DNA of 64,000 bases from Haladaptatus sp. R4 (GCF_001625445.1 NZ_LWHG01000011.1:558001-622000), one strand, 5' to 3'; numbered from the stretch's first letter, positions 35,917 to 45,830 are shown. Numbers and translations are program-made. Notes: generated from the letters alone by a model not told the origin.

Positions 35917-36804
35917 ATGCTGGACGAGTTGCTCGGGCGCGCCGAGTTGAAAGAGCGAATCGACGAACTCGAAGACGAGAACCATCATCTCGAACGACGA
36001 GCACAAGCCGAGGAGGAACGCCGCTCCGAGGCCGTGACGGAGCGTCAGAACGCCGAGGAGCAGATCAATCGCCTCGAAAGCCGTATCGTCGAACTCGAAG
36101 ACAGGGTCGAACGGCTAGGGGACGACGAGGAGTCAGTGGAGTTTCGAGGCACCGAGTCGCTTCACGGGAAGCGACTGGACGAGGTGCTGGCCCGTCTCGA
36201 ACGTATCGAGACGGAACCCGAAGGGGCGCTGACCGCGATGGTGATCGACGACCTGCCGGAGACGGTCCGCGACGCGTTCGGCGACCACGCGCCGCTCGTC
36301 GCCCGCGCCGCGCCGTGTTTGGCGCTGACCGACGACGCGGGACTGGTCAGCGCGGCGCTCTCCCCGCCGAATCCCCCGGAGGAGTTCGTCTCGTGGACCG
36401 ATTCGTTCGATTTCGATTCGGCGTGGTTCCGCCCGGAGGGACGCTTTACCTTCGCGCTCGTCCGCTCCGACCTGTTCGCCATCGCGGAGTACGACGGTCG
36501 GGAGCGACTATCGGTTTCGGGCTTCGAAAGCGACGTGAAGGGCGACCACTCGAAAGGCGGCTTCTCGCAGGCCCGGTTCGAGCGGATTCGGGAGGGACAG
36601 ATCGACGACCATCTCGACCGCTGTCGGGAGAAAATCGACTCGCGCGACGCGGACCGACTGTACGTCGTCGGCCAGCGGACGCTCCTCGCGGAGTTCCGCG
36701 ACGTCGCCGACCGAACGAAACCGGTCGACGCGACCGGAAAACCGAAAGAGGCGCTGGACGACGCGTTCTACGAATTCTGGACGACGCGGCTGTTTCGGAT
36801 CTAA
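35917..36804 (+). CDS. archaeal Vms1/ANKZF1-type peptidyl-tRNA endonuclease
   Basis: A 295-residue protein. Residues 10-70 form a charged coiled coil (ERIDELEDENHHLERR). About 110-290 is a VLRF1/eRF1-like domain with the hallmark GDHSKGGFSQARFERIREGQ (about 210-229), whose GxxQ region carries the catalytic glutamine of Vms1 in eukaryotic ribosome quality control. Vms1 cleaves the tRNA CCA end to free nascent chains from stalled 60S. The archaeal function is inferred; coiled coil plus VLRF1 matches the archaeal form. No RqcH gene is nearby. Confidence 0.85.
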   Translation: MLDELLGRAELKERIDELEDENHHLERRAQAEEERRSEAVTERQNAEEQINRLESRIVELEDRVERLGDDEESVEFRGTESLHGKRLDEVLARLERIETEPEGALTAMVIDDLPETVRDAFGDHAPLVARAAPCLALTDDAGLVSAALSPPNPPEEFVSWTDSFDFDSAWFRPEGRFTFALVRSDLFAIAEYDGRERLSVSGFESDVKGDHSKGGFSQARFERIREGQIDDHLDRCREKIDSRDADRLYVVGQRTLLAEFRDVADRTKPVDATGKPKEALDDAFYEFWTTRLFRI

Positions 36805-36855
36805 CCGATTCGGCTATTCCGGATCAAGCCGATTCGGCCGTTCCGGATCTAATCC
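36787..36855. repeat. 24-bp imperfect tandem repeat across both stop codons
   Basis: Units at 36787-36810, 36811-36834 and 36835-36855 share CGGCTRTTYCGGATC. Unit 1 contains the TAA of the Vms1 gene; unit 3 contains the stop of the convergent zinc-ribbon gene (36849-36851). The duplication therefore forms the whole spacer between convergent genes. Confidence 0.85.
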
Positions 36856-37055
36856 AACTTCGCGTGAAACAGCAGTCGGCCGCATTCCGGACACATCGCC
36901 GTCTCGACTTCCTTTCGCTCGTTCATCCCGAGCGACCCGAGAAGCCCGCCTCGTCGTTCGCTCGTCTTGACGTACGGTTTCCACGCGTCGTTCATGCCGA
37001 ACTTGACCGGTTCGAGCGAAACGCCACAGTCGGGACAGCGATCACTGCTCGTCAT
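36849..37055 (-). CDS. small zinc-ribbon protein
   Basis: A 68-residue protein with two zinc-type pairs, CPDCGVSLEPVKFG (about 7-20) and CPECGRLLFHAKLD at the C-terminus, with an intervening Gly/Leu loop RRGGLLGSLGMNERK. Function unknown; such proteins often bind nucleic acid. Its last codons lie in the 24-bp repeat. Confidence 0.75.
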   Translation of the reverse strand: MTSSDRCPDCGVSLEPVKFGMNDAWKPYVKTSERRGGLLGSLGMNERKEVETAMCPECGRLLFHAKLD

Positions 37056-37098
37056 GGGTGATTCGTCGCGGAGAAGCCTCGTGGTCGTTACGATCCGC

Positions 37099-37977
37099 TC
37101 ATCCTTCTATCGTCGCGCCGCCACCGACCGCGGTCGGATACGCACGGGCCTCGACGCCCTCGTCGTAGAAGGCGTCGAGCATCGCGCTCGCGATGGCGTT
37201 CCGTTTCCCGTCGTGACAGACGGCGAGGACGCTCGGTCCGGCCCCGCTCACGGCGACACCGGTCGCACCCGCGTCGAGTGCGGCGGTTCGGACCTCGTCG
37301 AACCCGTCGATGAGCGCCGCCCGCGACCCCGTGACCGACCCGTCTTCGAGTCCCTTCCCGACCAGTTCCGGGTCGTCGCGGAACATCCCGGCGGTCAGCG
37401 TCGCGGCGTTGCCCACGGTGCTGACGAGTTCGTCGACTTCGACCGATTGGGGGACGACACGCCTCGCGTCCCGCGTCGAGACGACGGTTTCCGGCAGGCA
37501 GGCGACGACCGGAATCGACGCGTCCACCTGCGTGATTTCGTCCTCCGTAACGATCGTGAATCCGCCGAGAATCGAGGGTGCGACGTTGTCCGCGTGGGCT
37601 TCGCCCGAGACGGCCGCTTCCCCCTCCGCCGCGACGCGAACGAGTTCCTTTCGCGTGAGACCGCAGTCGTACAGTTCGTTCAGCGCGACGGCGGCGGCGG
37701 CGGCGCTGGCGGCCGACGACCCGAGTCCCGACGAGGGTCGGACCCCTTTGTTGATCCGAATGTGTGCGGGCGCGCCGAGTTCCTGGGCGACGACGCCCGC
37801 CGTGTTCTTCGCCGGTTCTTCGGGGATGTACTGCCGCCCGACACCCGTTACCTCTATCGTCGTCTCCTCGGCGCGTTCGACCCGCACGATATCCGCGGGT
37901 CGTTCCAACGCCAACCCGAACACATCGAACCCACACCCGAGATTGGCACTCGTGGCCGGTGCCCGCACTGTGACCAT
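37099..37977 (-). CDS. thrB: homoserine kinase
   Basis: GHMP kinase phosphorylating homoserine in threonine synthesis. The 292 residues include APATSANLGCGFDVFGLAL at the N-terminus, the ATP-binding RPSSGLGSSAASAAAAAVAL (about 90-109), GFTIVTED and the C-terminal VSGAGPSVLAV. ATG 37977 gives the standard start. It is divergent from dgcN across 174 bp. Confidence 0.95.
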   Translation of the reverse strand: MVTVRAPATSANLGCGFDVFGLALERPADIVRVERAEETTIEVTGVGRQYIPEEPAKNTAGVVAQELGAPAHIRINKGVRPSSGLGSSAASAAAAAVALNELYDCGLTRKELVRVAAEGEAAVSGEAHADNVAPSILGGFTIVTEDEITQVDASIPVVACLPETVVSTRDARRVVPQSVEVDELVSTVGNAATLTAGMFRDDPELVGKGLEDGSVTGSRAALIDGFDEVRTAALDAGATGVAVSGAGPSVLAVCHDGKRNAIASAMLDAFYDEGVEARAYPTAVGGGATIEG

Positions 37978-38151
37978 GCAACACGTATCGAAAGCACGGA
38001 CAAAAACCTTCGCCTCCGGTCGAAAATTGTCCGACGCTGGCGGGGGTGTATCGAAACGAGATAGGTCGGTTCTATGATTCCGGTTCGGTGCGACGACTTC
38101 CACGTTACCGGGAGAGTCGGCTTTAAGATACCGTGCCACCACCGCACATCC

Positions 38152-39165
38152 ATGCAGGTTGCGATACTGGCGCACGAAAAGTTCCCCGGTCGCGCGAAAA
38201 CGGCGGTCGGAATTCTACGATATGCGGACTACGATGTTGCAGCGGTGCTCGACCGAGACCACCCCGGCGAACGCGTCAACGACCACGTTCCCGACGTACA
38301 GGACGCGCCCATCGTCGCCGGAATGGACGACGTGCCGGAGGTGGACGCGCTCATCATCGGCATCGCGCCCATCGGCGGCGGATTCGACGAGTCGTGGCGG
38401 TCGGACGTGACGACCGCGCTCTCCCGCGGTTGTGACGTAATCTCCGGACTCCACTACTTCCTCGAAGACGACGAGGAGTTCGCCCGACTCGCCGCGGCGA
38501 ACGACTGTGAACTCTGGGACGTTCGAAAACCACACGACGACCTCACCGTCAGCCAAGGCATCGCGAAGGACGTGGACGCCGAAATCATCCTCACGGTCGG
38601 CACGGACTGCTCGGTCGGCAAGATGACCGCGACGCTTGAACTCGTGCAGGCGGCCCGCGACCGCGGCGTGAACGCCGGATTCGTCCCGACGGGACAGACC
38701 GGCATCATGATCGACGGCGGCGGCAACCCCATCGACCGCGTGGTGAGCGACTTCACCGCGGGCGCGGTCGAGGAGACGATTTTGGAACGCGCCGACGAGT
38801 ACGACTACCTGTTCGTGGAGGGCCAGGGGAGCATCGTCCATCCGGCCTACTCCGCGGTGACGTGCGGAATCCTCCACGGGTCGATGCCCGACAAACTCGT
38901 CCTCTGCCACGAGGCGGGCAAGGAGGCCATTCACGGCTACGAATCCGTCTCCCTGCCGCCGATTTCCGAGTACGTCTCGCTCTACGAGGGACTCGCCCGA
39001 CCGGTCCACGAAACAGAAATCGTCGCCGGAGCCATCAACACCTCCGGAATCGCGGACGACGGGGACGCCCGCGCGGCCGTCGCGGAGTACGGGTCCGAAC
39101 TCGACGCACCCGCGGCCGACCTCGTCCGTTTCGACGCGGACGCGGTACTGGAGGAAATTCTATGA
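38152..39165 (+). CDS. dgcN: DUF1611 family, D-glutamate N-acetyltransferase DgcN
   Basis: A 337-residue DUF1611 protein. The P-loop-like GTDCSVGKMTATLELV (about 148-163), PTGQTGIMIDGGG and FVEGQGSIVHPAYS are the family hallmarks. In a pathway described in marine Proteobacteria and halophilic archaea, DgcN acetylates D-glutamate to N-acetyl-D-glutamate and DgcA isomerises it. It overlaps the epimerase gene by ATGA, so they act together. A TTTAAG element at 38122-38127 gives a leaderless start. The DgcN function rests on family plus context. Confidence 0.85.
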   Translation: MQVAILAHEKFPGRAKTAVGILRYADYDVAAVLDRDHPGERVNDHVPDVQDAPIVAGMDDVPEVDALIIGIAPIGGGFDESWRSDVTTALSRGCDVISGLHYFLEDDEEFARLAAANDCELWDVRKPHDDLTVSQGIAKDVDAEIILTVGTDCSVGKMTATLELVQAARDRGVNAGFVPTGQTGIMIDGGGNPIDRVVSDFTAGAVEETILERADEYDYLFVEGQGSIVHPAYSAVTCGILHGSMPDKLVLCHEAGKEAIHGYESVSLPPISEYVSLYEGLARPVHETEIVAGAINTSGIADDGDARAAVAEYGSELDAPAADLVRFDADAVLEEIL

Positions 39166-40198
39166 GTCTCACGACGGCGTTCGAACGGATTTCGCTCCCG
39201 CTCGAACACGCCTTCACCATCTCTCGCGGAACGCAGACGACGGCCGAGAACGTCGTCGTCAGGATCGAGGACGACGACGGCAACGTCGGTATCGGCGGGG
39301 CCGCACCCTCCGAACACTACGGCGAGACGGCGGCGACGGTCGAGGCGGTCATGCCGGACCTGCTCGACGTCGTGGAGCGGGTGGACGACCCGCACGCGCT
39401 CGGCCGCATCGAACGCGAGATGCGCGAGACGGTAAACCGAAATCCGGCGGCGCGCTGTGCGGTGAGCATCGCGCTGCACGACCTCGCCGCGAAACGCACC
39501 GGACTGCCGCTGTATCGCTACTGGGGACTGGACCCCGAGGACACGCTCGAAACGTCGTTCACGGTCGGCATCGACACGACCGACGTCATGGCCGAGAAGA
39601 CGCGGGAGGCCGTCGATGCGGATACGGCACGCTGAAAGTCAAAGTCGGCACCGACCGCGACGAGGAAATCGTCGGCGCGATTCGTGAGGAGGCCCCGGAC
39701 GCGACGATTCGCGTGGACGCGAATCAGGCGTGGAGTCCGCGCGAGGCGGTACGGAAAATCGAGGCGCTCGCCGAGTTCGACGTGGAATTCGTCGAACAGC
39801 CGATTCCCGCCGAGAACCCCGAGGGGATGCGGTTCGTGCGCGAGCGCGCCGCACTCCCCATCGCGGCCGACGAATCCTGCGTCACGCTGGAGGACATCCC
39901 GCGAATCGCGGACAAGGCCGACATCGCCAACCTGAAACTGATGAAATGCGGCGGCCTTCGGGAAGCGATGCGGATGATTCACGCCGCGCGGGCGGAAGGC
40001 CTGGAACTCATGCTCGGATGTATGATCGAGAGCAACGCCAGCATCGCGGCCGCGTGCCACCTCGTCCCGCTGCTCGACTACGCCGACTTGGACGGCTCGC
40101 TCCTCCTCGCGGAGGACGACTACGAGGGCGTTCCCATGCCGAACGGCGTCATCGACCTCGAAACGGGATTGGCTGGAACCGGCGCGCGGAAACGCTAA
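39162..40198 (+). CDS. dgcA: enolase-superfamily epimerase DgcA (dipeptide-epimerase type; frameshift near 39618)
   Basis: Muconate-lactonising/dipeptide-epimerase subgroup. The N-terminal capping region ends with ARCAVSIALHDLAAK and SFTVGIDTTD. The second half, in another frame, begins LKVKVGTDRDEEIVGAIREE with the KxK acid/base lysines, then the metal ligands DANQAW, EQPIPAEN and AADESC, and LKLMKCGGL. One G is missing at about 39616-39621 (expected GCG GGA TAC GGC). Corrected length 345 residues. It likely converts N-acetyl-D-Glu to N-acetyl-L-Glu; L-Ala-D/L-Glu epimerase remains possible. Confidence 0.88.
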
Positions 40199-40206
40199 CC
40201 CTACTC

Positions 40207-40986
40207 TTACTCGCTCAGTTTTCCGACCCGTTCGGCTCGAAACCCGACCATCTCGTCGTAACCGTCGGTGGACATCAGGACGGGATAGAACGGCCGGTCG
40301 GCGCGGAGTTCGTTGGCCCGGTCGTCCTCTCTTCGGGCGAACACCTCTCCGTCCGCGACGCGGACGAAGTTCTCGCCGACGAACTCGTAGTTCGCGCCCT
40401 CCACGGCGTCGAACACCCGGTACAGTTCGGGGGAGCCGGCGTCCGAAAGGGTATCCAGTGCGTCCATCTCGCCGAGGAAGTTCCGGAGGACGCGCTCGGC
40501 GTTTCGCTCCGCTCGTTCGCTTCCCCGGTACCCGCACTCGACTGCCACGCCGTCGACGTAGTCGATGAGGCCGCCAGCGAGGTAGCTGATGTCCACGACG
40601 CGCCCTACGCCGGTCGCCCGCGCCAGCCGTTTCGTTCGGTCGTTCAGCCGCGTGACGAGCGCGAACGGCTCGGGTTGTGATTCCGTCGAGTGTAAGTCGA
40701 GGACGCCACAGCCGTCGAGTTCCGGCAGGAGTTCCGCCGCGAGCCGGGATTCGTGTGTTTTCCCGTTCGGGTCTCCCGGAAAGGCACGGTTCAAATCCTC
40801 GTCGATGAATCGGACGTTCTCCGCGATGGCCTCCTCGTTTGCGAGGACGAAGCGAACCGCGCGGGAGAAAGAGGGTTTCTCCGCCAGCACGCGCTCGACG
40901 GCCGTCTTTCCGCAGCGTTCGTTGCCGTGCAGGCAGGCGACGACGGCGAGGTCAGGGGTCCCGGCACCGAGGGTCTGGACGCGCAT
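40207..40986 (-). CDS. succinylglutamate desuccinylase/aspartoacylase family protein
   Basis: A 259-residue zinc carboxypeptidase-fold deacylase. Zinc ligands are visible in CLHGNERCGKTAVERVL (HxxE) and LDLHSTESQPEPFAL (His); DEDLNRAFPGD carries the substrate-binding NR pair. ATG 40986 is preferred to 41001. Convergent with dgcA (8-nt gap). Families act on N-acyl-aspartate or N-succinylglutamate, so N-acetyl-L-glutamate from DgcA is an attractive but unproven substrate. Confidence 0.85.
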   Translation of the reverse strand: MRVQTLGAGTPDLAVVACLHGNERCGKTAVERVLAEKPSFSRAVRFVLANEEAIAENVRFIDEDLNRAFPGDPNGKTHESRLAAELLPELDGCGVLDLHSTESQPEPFALVTRLNDRTKRLARATGVGRVVDISYLAGGLIDYVDGVAVECGYRGSERAERNAERVLRNFLGEMDALDTLSDAGSPELYRVFDAVEGANYEFVGENFVRVADGEVFARREDDRANELRADRPFYPVLMSTDGYDEMVGFRAERVGKLSE

Positions 40987-41062
40987 CGATAATCGTGCCA
41001 CGCAGACCCACGACTTGAGGCTGTGGATTCCCGCACGACGTTGCCTCCTATTCTCGCTTTCG

Positions 41063-41138
41063 TTCGGTGTCGTTCTCGTCTATTCCCGCTTTTTCTCGTG
41101 TTCGGTGTCGTTCTCGTCTATTCCCGCTTTTTCTCGTG
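41063..41138 (+). repeat. 38-bp exact tandem repeat
   Basis: Two identical 38-bp copies (41063-41100, 41101-41138), starting TTCGGTGTCGTTCTCGTCTA and ending CTTTTTCTCGTG, then an 11-nt partial third. The second copy includes the stop of the 91-residue protein gene and encodes its Lys/Glu/Arg-rich end. Confidence 0.9.
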
Positions 41139-41393
41139 TTCGGTGTCGTGGGTTCGGAGTTGAACCTCCTTGTCCGTTATCCCGTGGATGGCCTCGTGCG
41201 GAAGCGGGTAGATGTCCTTCGCCTCGTCCTTCCACCCGAGCAGCATCTTGTACTCGTCGAGGAGGCTCGGATGCGGATCGACGTAGGCGATACCGTCCTC
41301 GACTTTGGTGACGATGCCGACCTTCTGCTCGTCCACGTTGAACACCGGCTTGTCCACGTCCTCGGGCTTCGGTGATTTTCGCATACGGGTCAT
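41118..41393 (-). CDS. conserved hypothetical protein (PRC-barrel-like)
   Basis: A 91-residue cytosolic protein. The core PVFNVDEQKVGIVTKVEDGI then AYVDPHPSLLDEYKMLLGWK has the look of a PRC-barrel-type beta fold, followed by IYPLPHEAIHGITDKEVQL. The C-terminus EHEKKRE is encoded by the tandem repeat. No function can be given. Confidence 0.65.
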   Translation of the reverse strand: MTRMRKSPKPEDVDKPVFNVDEQKVGIVTKVEDGIAYVDPHPSLLDEYKMLLGWKDEAKDIYPLPHEAIHGITDKEVQLRTHDTEHEKKRE

Positions 41394-41439
41394 ACTACTG
41401 TCAGCACCTTCATATTATCCGTCGAACGGGGTGCCGTCG

Positions 41440-42048
41440 TCACCGACCACCTGTCGTGTGAACGTCGTCGCTCGGGTCGTACTCCATCTCTTCGGCGACG
41501 GTGCGAACGATTTCGGTCCCGAACTCGCGCTCGACGATGTGGAACGCGAGGTCGATACCCGACGTGACACCGCCAGCGGTCAGGATATCGCCGTCGTCGA
41601 CGACGCGTGCGTCGACGACGTGTGCCGCTGAGTTCCGGAGGTCGGGGAGTGCCCCGGCGTGGGTGACTGCGGGACGACCGTCGAGAAGTCCCGCACTGGA
41701 GAGCAACATTCCGCCGGTGCAGACCGCGGCGATCATCGTTCCCCGTTCGTGGTGCGTCGCCAAAGCGTCGGGAAGGTCGCCTCGTTCCGCTTCCGTCCGC
41801 GCTCCCGCCTCGCTCCGGTCGTTCCATCCACCGCCCGGAACGACGATGAGGTCGGGTGAGCGGTCGTCGAGCGTCGCGTCGGGTTCGACACGGAGACCGT
41901 GGCTCGCCGTGATTCGTTCCGTTTCCGCGAGCGTACAGAGCGAGACCGTGAGGTCCGAACCGGCATCGCCCGCGTTCTCGAACACTTCGTACGGGCCGAT
42001 GGCGTCCAACTCGTCGAATCCCTCGAAGAGGACGATAGCGATTTCCAT
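41440..42048 (-). CDS. DJ-1/PfpI family protein
   Basis: A 202-residue flavodoxin-like glutamine-amidotransferase fold. N-terminal [20 protein letters not shown] supplies the conserved Glu; the nucleophile elbow is [20 protein letters not shown] with the catalytic Cys; PAVTHAGAL and [16 protein letters not shown] follow. It resembles the transcription-factor-associated or isonitrile-hydratase-like branch more than the intracellular protease. Function open. Confidence 0.9.
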   Translation of the reverse strand: MEIAIVLFEGFDELDAIGPYEVFENAGDAGSDLTVSLCTLAETERITASHGLRVEPDATLDDRSPDLIVVPGGGWNDRSEAGARTEAERGDLPDALATHHERGTMIAAVCTGGMLLSSAGLLDGRPAVTHAGALPDLRNSAAHVVDARVVDDGDILTAGGVTSGIDLAFHIVEREFGTEIVRTVAEEMEYDPSDDVHTTGGR

Positions 42049-42118
42049 GTTTCGACTATCGATAGGGGGTTTCGGGATAGTAAACCCGCTGGTGAACCGG
42101 ATATCGAACCCCTGCCAG

Positions 42119-42166
42119 TCGTGGTTCCTCGTGCCGTCTCAATCGTCGTTCCTCGTGCCGTCTCAA
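42119..42166 (+). repeat. 24-bp tandem repeat upstream of thrS
   Basis: Two 24-bp copies, each containing GTTCCTCGTGCCGTCTCAA (42124-42142 and 42148-42166), in the 153-bp divergent spacer between the DJ-1 family gene and thrS, 36 nt before the thrS ATG. Confidence 0.85.
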
Positions 42167-42201
42167 CACACTTATCTGGCGCGTGGCGCGTACCCAACCG
42201 C

Positions 42202-44124
42202 ATGAGCGATATCGTTGTCACGCTCCCGGACGGTGCCGAACTCCAGATGGAGGACGGTTCGACCGTGGAGGACGTGGCGTACGAAATCGGCCCCGGACTG
42301 GGCAAGGACACGGTGGCAGGTGTCGTGGACGGCGAACTCGTGGACAAAGCGACGCCGCTGTCGGCGGACTGCCGACTCGTCATCGTCACCGACCAGAGCG
42401 ACGAGTACCTGAGCGTCCTCCGTCACTCCGCCGCCCACGTCTTCGCACAGGCGCTGAAACGACTTCACCCGGAAGCGAAACTCACCATCGGCCCGTGGAC
42501 CGACGAGGGCTTCTACTACGACATCGCGAACGTGGAACTCGACAGCGACGACCTCGCCGCAATCGAGGACGAGGCCCACGACATCATCGCCGAGGACCTC
42601 GACATCGAGCGCACCGAGAAGTCCCGCGAGGAAGCGTTCGACTTCTACGAGGACAACGAGTACAAACAGGACATCCTCGACACCGAGGCGGCCGACGACG
42701 ACTCGATATCCTTCTACGAACAGGGCGAGTTCACCGACCTCTGTAAGGGTCCGCACGTCTCCTCGACGGGCGAAATCGGCGGCTTCAAACTCCTCGAAAC
42801 CTCCGCGGCTTACTGGCGCGGCGACGAGGAGAACGACACGCTGACCCGCGTCTACGGCACGGCGTTCCCCTCCGAGAAGGACCTCGAACAGTACCTCACG
42901 AGAGTCGAGGAAGCCGAGGAGCGCGACCACCGCAAACTCGGCAAGGAACTCGACCTGTTCTCCATCGACGAGACGACCGGCCCCGGCCTCCCGTTGTATC
43001 ACCCCAACGGGAAGACCATCCTGCGCGAACTGTCGGACTACGCGGGCGAACTCAACCGCGGCGCGGGCTACGACGAGGTCGAGACGCCCCACCTGTTCCG
43101 CACTGAACTGTGGAAGAAGTCGGGCCACTACGACAACTACGTGGACGACATGTTCCTCCTCGACGTGAACGACGAGGAGTACGGCCTGAAGCCGATGAAC
43201 TGCCCCGGCCACGCGACCATCTTCGACCAACACAGTTGGAGTTACCGCGACCTGCCGATCCGCTACTTCGAGAACGGCAAGGTCTATCGGAAGGAACAGC
43301 GCGGGGAACTCTCCGGCCTCTCCCGCGTCTGGTCGTTCACCATCGACGACGGCCACCTGTTCGTGCGCCCTGACCAGATCGAACGCGAGATTCGCCAAGT
43401 GATGGACCTCATCTTCGAGGTCATCGAGACGTTCGACTTGGACGTGGAAGTCGCGCTCGCCACCCGCCCAGAGAAGTCCGTCGGCAGCGACGAACTCTGG
43501 GAGCACGCCGAGGAGCAACTCCGCTCCGTCCTCGAATCCAGCGGCATGGACTACGACATCGAAGCGGGCGACGGCGCGTTCTACGGCCCGAAGATCGACT
43601 TCGGCTTCGAGGACGCTCTTGGTAGGGTTTGGGACGGCCCAACGGTCCAACTCGACTTCAACATGCCCGAGCGCTTCGACCTGAGCTACGTCACCGAGGA
43701 CAACGAGGAGGAGCGCCCGGTCATGATCCACCGCGCGCTGTACGGTAGCTACGAGCGCTTCTTCATGGTGCTCATCGAGCACTTCGACGGCAAGTTCCCG
43801 CTCTGGCTCTCGCCGGAACAGGTCCGCGTGCTCCCCGTCAGCGACGACAACCTCGGCTACGCCCACCGCGTCGCCAACCAACTCGGTGACTTCCGTGTGG
43901 AAGTCGAGGACCGCTCGTGGACCGTCGGCCGAAAGATCCAGCAGGCCCACGACGACCGCGTCCCGTACATGATCGTCGTCGGCGGCGACGAGGAGGAAGC
44001 AGGCACGATTTCGGTTCGTGACCGTCTGGAACGCGAGGAAAAGGACGTTTCGTTGGAGGAGTTCCGCGAGCATCTGGAAGAAGAACGCGACGAGAAGAGT
44101 ACGGACCTCGCGTTCTTGGACTGA
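42202..44124 (+). CDS. thrS: threonyl-tRNA synthetase
   Basis: Class II synthetase of 640 residues with the bacterial-type layout: TGS domain (about 1-60), editing domain with [14 protein letters not shown] (about 76-89), class II catalytic core with [10 protein letters not shown] and [16 protein letters not shown], and the anticodon-binding domain (about 530-640, [20 protein letters not shown]). Archaeal-type ThrRS uses a different editing domain, so this gene is of bacterial type, as in many haloarchaea. ATG 42202 is correct; the reading frame is open further upstream. Confidence 0.96.
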   Translation: MSDIVVTLPDGAELQMEDGSTVEDVAYEIGPGLGKDTVAGVVDGELVDKATPLSADCRLVIVTDQSDEYLSVLRHSAAHVFAQALKRLHPEAKLTIGPWTDEGFYYDIANVELDSDDLAAIEDEAHDIIAEDLDIERTEKSREEAFDFYEDNEYKQDILDTEAADDDSISFYEQGEFTDLCKGPHVSSTGEIGGFKLLETSAAYWRGDEENDTLTRVYGTAFPSEKDLEQYLTRVEEAEERDHRKLGKELDLFSIDETTGPGLPLYHPNGKTILRELSDYAGELNRGAGYDEVETPHLFRTELWKKSGHYDNYVDDMFLLDVNDEEYGLKPMNCPGHATIFDQHSWSYRDLPIRYFENGKVYRKEQRGELSGLSRVWSFTIDDGHLFVRPDQIEREIRQVMDLIFEVIETFDLDVEVALATRPEKSVGSDELWEHAEEQLRSVLESSGMDYDIEAGDGAFYGPKIDFGFEDALGRVWDGPTVQLDFNMPERFDLSYVTEDNEEERPVMIHRALYGSYERFFMVLIEHFDGKFPLWLSPEQVRVLPVSDDNLGYAHRVANQLGDFRVEVEDRSWTVGRKIQQAHDDRVPYMIVVGGDEEEAGTISVRDRLEREEKDVSLEEFREHLEEERDEKSTDLAFLD

Positions 44125-44184
44125 ACCCCTGTGGTATTTCCCTAAGCGAGTTTTTCACGTGGAATCGACCGTCACGTCGTCCAA

Positions 44185-44472
44185 TCACTCGATTTCTAGC
44201 TGGCCACTCCCACTATCTCCCTCTCCGCTGTTCTCGTCCCATTCGAGTTCGAACTCGATACTCAATTCACCGGGTCCGTCCGTCGGTCCCTCACGTTCGG
44301 CTTTGACCTCGAACGTCGGACGAGTTGGTGGCTCCATCGTCACGGACTCGGACCCCGATTTGAGCGTAATCGCGTCGCCTTGTTCCAACTTCTCGGCTAC
44401 ACGGCGAAGGTACGTTGCGATTTCTTCTCGACTCTGATCGCTCTCCGATTTGAACAGAACTTCTTCGGGCAT
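44185..44472 (-). CDS. amphi-Trp domain protein
   Basis: A 95-residue protein from ATG 44472: MPEEVLFKSESDQSREEIAT, LRRVAEKLEQGDAITLKSG, then FEVKAEREG and LSIEFELEWDE, the amphi-Trp signature, and an acidic tail. The domain is common in haloarchaea, function not established. An in-frame start at 44589 is unlikely. Confidence 0.85.
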   Translation of the reverse strand: MPEEVLFKSESDQSREEIATYLRRVAEKLEQGDAITLKSGSESVTMEPPTRPTFEVKAEREGPTDGPGELSIEFELEWDENSGEGDSGSGQLEIE

Positions 44473-44587
44473 GTAGACGTATACACAGCCCATACTGATA
44501 ACTGCACCCTCTGCTTGGACCGCTCTGCTGAACTCATCCTCTGCACTGACACCATACTGCCCCGAACAAATCTCGAACGAACCACTC

Positions 44588-44656
44588 ACCCAACCGACCC
44601 ACTTTCCCGTCCACCTCGTCGCTTCCGCTCGTCTCCCGTCGAACGAACGGCCAGAT
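44588..44656 (-). pseudogene. degenerate copy of a membrane-protein gene 3' end
   Basis: On the minus strand this reads IWPFVRRETSGSDEV, matching IGPFILRETKRSDELE at the C-terminus of the protein at 45831-46871. The DNA aligns over about 65 bp. The matching sequence flanks the dehydrogenase gene on both sides in direct orientation. Confidence 0.55.
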
Positions 44657-45716
44657 TCACTCTATCCGCGCACGGAGGTCGTTCGCTACCTGTTCGGTCC
44701 CCGAATCGCCGCCGATATCGGGGGTTCGCCGCGGCGCTCGTCTCGGCCAGTTGGTTCGCGACGGCGGTCCGCAGCGCCCGTGCGACCGCCTGTTCGTCGA
44801 GGTGGCCCCAGAGGAGCTCCCACGAAAGCACCGTTCCAATCGGGTTCGCGATACCCTCGCCCATGATGTCGAAGGCGCTCCCGTGAACCGGTTCGAACAT
44901 CGACGGGTACTCTCCTGTCGGGTCGATGTTCGTCGACGGAGCGAGACCCATGCTTCCGGAGATACCCGCGCCGAGGTCGGTGAGGATGTCTCCGAAGAGG
45001 TTCGAGGCGACGATAACGTCGAACTCCTCCGGTCGCCTGACGAAGTCCATGCTGGCCGCGTCTACGAGCAGCCGTTCGACGTCGACTTCGGGATAGTCCC
45101 GATGAACTTCGGTTACGATCTCGTCCCAGAAGACCATCCCGTGCGCCTGTGCGTTGGATTTCGTGATGCTGGTGAGTCGTCCTTCGCGCTCGACCGCGGC
45201 GGCGAACGCCGCGCGGACGATACTCTCGGTGCCTTCGCGAGTGTAAAGGGCACTCTGGATCGCGACTTCGTTCTCGAAGCCCTGGTATTCCCTGCCGCCC
45301 ACGTCGGCGTACTCTCCCTCCGTGTTCTGTCTGTAGACGACGAAGTCGATATCCCCGTCGGCGTAGTTTCGCAGCGGACTGGTAACGCCCTCGAACAGGT
45401 AGGTGGGACGTTTGCAGACGTGTTGCTTGAATCCCTTCGTGATCTCTAGTCTGAGCCCACGCAAGGTCACGTGGTCGGGGACGTCGGGGTGTCCGACTGC
45501 ACCGAGAAAGATGGCGTCGTAATCACGGAGTTCGTCGAGTCCGTCCTCCGGCATCATCGTCCCCTCTTCGAGGTATCGCTCGGATCCCCAATCGTACAGG
45601 GTCGTCTCGAACGAGACGTCGCATGCGTTGGCCGCGGCCTCGACGACCGGCATCGAGCACTCGACGACTTCGGTTCCGACACCGTCACCCGGAATCACCG
45701 CTATCTCATATGACAT
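44657..45716 (-). CDS. isocitrate/isopropylmalate dehydrogenase family, D-malate/tartrate type (frameshift near 44728)
   Basis: NAD-dependent beta-decarboxylating dehydrogenase. N-terminal IAVIPGDGVGTEVV, then WGSERYLEEGTMMPEDGLDE and GAVGHPDVPDHVTLRGLRL resemble tartrate/D-malate dehydrogenase (DmlA) more than LeuB. Further motifs are YRQNTEGEYADVGG, TKSNAQAHGM, SNLFGDILTDLGAGISGSMG and the NAD-binding EPVHGSAFDIMGEGIANP. A surplus base at about 44723-44735 shifts the last part; corrected, it ends AARTPDIGGDSGTEQVANDL plus RARIE and stops at 44657, about 352 residues. Confidence 0.85.
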
Positions 45717-45830
45717 TAGCTACCATAAAACAGGCCATCACAAGGGTGTTATGAATCTCGACGTGTCGTGAATCCCGGTGTACCGTGGTGTTCGCAATGT
45801 CGAAATCCGTACTTCCAACCGACCCACTTC

